Below are positions 61,962 to 64,000 of a DNA stretch of 64,000 nt, in pieces. Location: contig CP073744.1 of NCBI GenBank assembly GCA_024397955.1, positions 124,001 to 188,000 on the forward strand, given 5' to 3'. Position 1 is the stretch's first letter. Each line of letters starts with the position of its first letter. The notes beneath the pieces are model-generated. The model did no database searches, was not told the origin of the DNA, and saw only the letters and a list, made by a program, of their open reading frames with translations. The translations under genes and the position numbers were made by a program. The stretch comes from a bacterium SCSIO 12696 (GTDB lineage Bacteria > Pseudomonadota > Gammaproteobacteria > Pseudomonadales > Porticoccaceae).

Positions 61962-61974
61962 AAAATGCCTGGGC

Positions 61975-62024
61975 GATACCTACATTTAAAGGTATCTCCC
62001 GAGCTCGGTATTTTCTGAAATACC
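61975..62024. repeat. Twin short hairpins between rseB and rseC
   Basis: Two neighbouring inverted repeats share a GGTAT core: GATACCT (61975-61981) with AGGTATC (61990-61996), and GGTATTT (62007-62013) with AAATACC (62018-62024). They may tune rseC expression or be an operator pair. No T-run follows. Confidence 0.55.
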
Positions 62025-62057
62025 CTTAACACTATTTAACTTCATTGGGGTGCACTT

Positions 62058-62498
62058 ATGCTTGAGGAAACCGTTACTATCAACGCGGTTGAATCAGACT
62101 GTCTCTGGGTTGAAGCTGATGCTAAATCTGCCTGTGGAAGCTGCGCCGCGCGTACCGGTTGTGGGCAAAAAGTATTGGCTAAATTGATGGCAAAGCCGAA
62201 TTTACTGCGTGTGCCGCTGCCTGCTGAATGGCAAAACCGATCCCATGCTTTTCAGGTAGGCCAGCAGGTTACGGTGGGTGTGCCGGAAGAGGCGCTGATA
62301 ACCGGTTCATTGCTTCTTTACCTGTTACCTCTGATGGGGTTGTTTGTCGGAGGGGGTATTGCTCAGTTCGCAGCCGCAGGAGAATTCATAATAGCGCTTT
62401 CTTGTCTGGCTGGTTTGGTGGTTGGTGCGGTTGCGGTGCGACTTTATGCGTTGCGAAAAAACAATTTGAAGCGTTATAGCCCGGTGCTATTGAATTAA
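62058..62498 (+). CDS. rseC: SoxR-reducing / sigma-E regulatory protein RseC
   Basis: A 146-residue inner-membrane protein. The cytoplasmic N-terminus holds the cysteine cluster CGSCAARTGCGQ, a likely iron-sulfur or redox site. Two membrane segments follow at about residues 78-100 and 106-130. RseC is linked to SoxR reduction through the Rsx complex and to sigma-E control. It lies 96 bases after rseB and 39 before the protease gene. Confidence 0.92.
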   Translation: MLEETVTINAVESDCLWVEADAKSACGSCAARTGCGQKVLAKLMAKPNLLRVPLPAEWQNRSHAFQVGQQVTVGVPEEALITGSLLLYLLPLMGLFVGGGIAQFAAAGEFIIALSCLAGLVVGAVAVRLYALRKNNLKRYSPVLLN

Positions 62499-62537
62499 CA
62501 TCGATATTATTTTTTATTTTTATTACGGAGTTTATCC

Positions 62538-63896
62538 ATGCTGAACAAGGTTGTAAGGCTGTTTGTTTTTGTAACGGTCACCCTGTCTGTTAGCGCCTAT
62601 GCAGAATTGCCCGACTTTACATCGCTGATCGAAAAGAATTCCCCAGCGGTGGTGAAGATCGAAGTAGAAGGTCGTGCTGCCAGCAATTCCCAACAGGAAC
62701 AAATGGATTTGCTGATGCGCCGTTTCTTTGGTCAGCGGGGTATTCCGCGCCAACAGCGCCCCAAGCGTTCACTGGGCTCTGGTTTTGTCGTTACCGATGA
62801 CGGCTATATTCTCACCAACAACCACGTGATCGAACAGGCTGAGACCATCGTGGTTCGCTTCAGCAATCGCGAAGAGTTTAAAGCAGAAGTTGTGGGCACC
62901 GATCCAGCTACGGATTTGGCGTTGCTTAAAATTGAGGCCGGTGATTTGCCGACGGTCAGTTTTGGTGATTCCGAAGATTTAAAAGTGGGTGAGTGGGTAG
63001 TGGCTATCGGCTCACCTTTTGGCTTGGATTATTCCGCCAGTGTGGGCATCGTCAGTGCGATTGGCCGCAGTATTCCCACGGTTAACCAGGAGGATTTTGT
63101 GCCTTTTATCCAAACGGACGTGGCCATTAACCCGGGTAATTCCGGTGGCCCACTGTTTAATTTGGACGGTGAAGTGGTGGGCATCAATTCACAGATATAC
63201 ACCCGTTCCGGTGGTTCCAACGGTATTTCATTCTCCATTCCCGCCCATGTTGCCCAAAGAGTGGTAGAGCAGCTGAAAGAGGGCGGTTCTGTAGATCGCG
63301 GCTATCTGGGTGTTCAGGTTGATTCTATTGGTAAGGAGCTGGCTCAGGCACTTGGACTGAAAAAGGCCCAGGGTGCCATTGTTACCCGCCTGTTTGAAGA
63401 CACGCCTGCTGCTGAAGCTGGCCTCGAAGAAGAAGATGTGATTATTTCCATTGACGGTAAAAAAGTAATTACCGACCGTGATGTGTTCCACATTGTGGGT
63501 AATACGCCTCCGGGTAAAAAAGTGCGGGTCGGCGTGCTTCGTGAAGGTAAGCGCAAAACCTTTACTGTCGAAGTCGGTTCAAGAGCTGAGCTGGCCGGTG
63601 GCCCAGTGGGTGGTGCTAACTTGGACAGATTGGGGCTTGGTGTAGAGCCGCTTTCCAAAGACGAACTCGCCCAGCTGCGTTTACGCTACGGGGTGCGTGT
63701 TGCCCAAGTAGGTGAAGAAAGCCCTGCGGCGGAAGCGGGTCTGGAAGAGGGCGATGTGATTGTCAAAATCGGTTACGCCCGTGTTACCAGTGTTAGTGCT
63801 TATCGCGAACTGGAGAAGAAAATCCCCAATGGCCAGCCGGTAGCCATTAAGGTGTACCGCAATGGTCAGGCAGGTTATGTAACGATTACGTTGTAA
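62538..63896 (+). CDS. mucD: Periplasmic serine protease, DegP/MucD type
   Basis: A 452-residue HtrA-family protease. A signal peptide (residues 1-22) precedes the protease domain with catalytic His96 (TNNHVIE), Asp126 (TDLALLKIE) and Ser202 (GNSGGPL). Two PDZ domains follow, at about 260-350 and 370-450. Such proteases degrade misfolded envelope proteins and damp the sigma-E response. Its place after rpoE-rseABC matches mucD of Pseudomonas. A bidirectional terminator follows. Confidence 0.93.
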   Translation: MLNKVVRLFVFVTVTLSVSAYAELPDFTSLIEKNSPAVVKIEVEGRAASNSQQEQMDLLMRRFFGQRGIPRQQRPKRSLGSGFVVTDDGYILTNNHVIEQAETIVVRFSNREEFKAEVVGTDPATDLALLKIEAGDLPTVSFGDSEDLKVGEWVVAIGSPFGLDYSASVGIVSAIGRSIPTVNQEDFVPFIQTDVAINPGNSGGPLFNLDGEVVGINSQIYTRSGGSNGISFSIPAHVAQRVVEQLKEGGSVDRGYLGVQVDSIGKELAQALGLKKAQGAIVTRLFEDTPAAEAGLEEEDVIISIDGKKVITDRDVFHIVGNTPPGKKVRVGVLREGKRKTFTVEVGSRAELAGGPVGGANLDRLGLGVEPLSKDELAQLRLRYGVRVAQVGEESPAAEAGLEEGDVIVKIGYARVTSVSAYRELEKKIPNGQPVAIKVYRNGQAGYVTITL

Positions 63897-63914
63897 ATCT
63901 GCTGAGTTGTTGTG

Positions 63915-63946
63915 AAAAAACCACCTCAATTTGAGGTGGTTTTTTA
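63915..63946. terminator. Bidirectional rho-independent terminator after mucD
   Basis: A perfect 9-bp stem CCACCTCAA / TTGAGGTGG around a single T is flanked by A6 on the left and T6 on the right, so it can work in both directions. It lies 18 bases after the protease stop. From here to the window end no gene is visible. Confidence 0.92.
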
Positions 63947-64000
63947 TTAGTTTTCTTATTACATAGTTATCTCATCATACTTTTGGTAATGTAAAAATAG

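Overview
The window is chromosomal DNA of a gammaproteobacterium. The gene set and protein flavour suggest a marine polysaccharide degrader of the Cellvibrionales type, such as the Saccharophagus, Simiduia or Teredinibacter relatives; this is inferred, because no rRNA is present to place it. Supporting signs are the HexR-controlled Entner-Doudoroff genes, the nadB/sdhE/ygfX/rpoE-rseABC-degP order, the prfB-lysS pair, and a beta-glucan-type utilisation locus with a TonB-dependent receptor. No tRNA, rRNA, CRISPR array, intact insertion sequence or prophage was seen.

Layout. (1) 1-2480: the 3' end of recJ, overlapped by nagK and then nagA, whose products convert GlcNAc to glucosamine-6-P. (2) 2512-10988: central sugar metabolism. 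On the minus strand are hexR, gap and pgi; on the plus strand is a tight zwf-pgl-edd-eda operon. Two perfect 15-bp HexR palindromes lie before gap and between hexR and zwf. (3) 11467-17398: gltB-gltD glutamate synthase, ending in a small array of 13-bp repeats. (4) 17453-32622: a beta-glucan-type utilisation locus with a GPH sugar symporter, two GH3 glucosidases flanking an exported clan GH-A glycosidase, a TonB-dependent receptor, a sugar-porter MFS permease, a LytS/LytTR two-component pair and glucokinase. Imported glucose could be phosphorylated by Glk and fed into the Entner-Doudoroff genes of region 2. (5) 32664-35200: a nitrogen-starvation unit (TorF-like porin, amtB, glnK) behind two NtrC-like sites and a sigma-54-like promoter. 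(6) 35314-43227: a DUF2721 protein, a TetR regulator with twin operators, a 144-bp MITE-like element, and an RND efflux operon whose TolC component is fused to a periplasmic substrate-binding-like domain. (7) 43234-46409: a CueR-like regulator with a 19-bp-spacer promoter, a Cys-pair ArsP_1/DUF318 permease and a Cys-rich secreted protein. (8) 46488-49165: prfB with its programmed +1 frameshift, and lysS. (9) 49298-54369: an AT-rich cell-envelope cluster (TonB-like protein, CsgG-like/DUF4810/DUF799 lipoproteins, DUF3015, DUF4105). (10) 54396-63896: housekeeping and stress genes: cytochrome c, ung, a PGPGW membrane protein, ygfZ, sdhE, ygfX, nadB, rpoE-rseA-rseB-rseC and a degP/mucD-type protease.

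The least explained parts are the CueR/permease/Cys-rich protein module, the substrate-binding-TolC fusion, the clan GH-A enzyme of the glucan locus, and the DUF3015-DUF4105 pair. All functional statements come from reading motifs and gene context; no database search was run.
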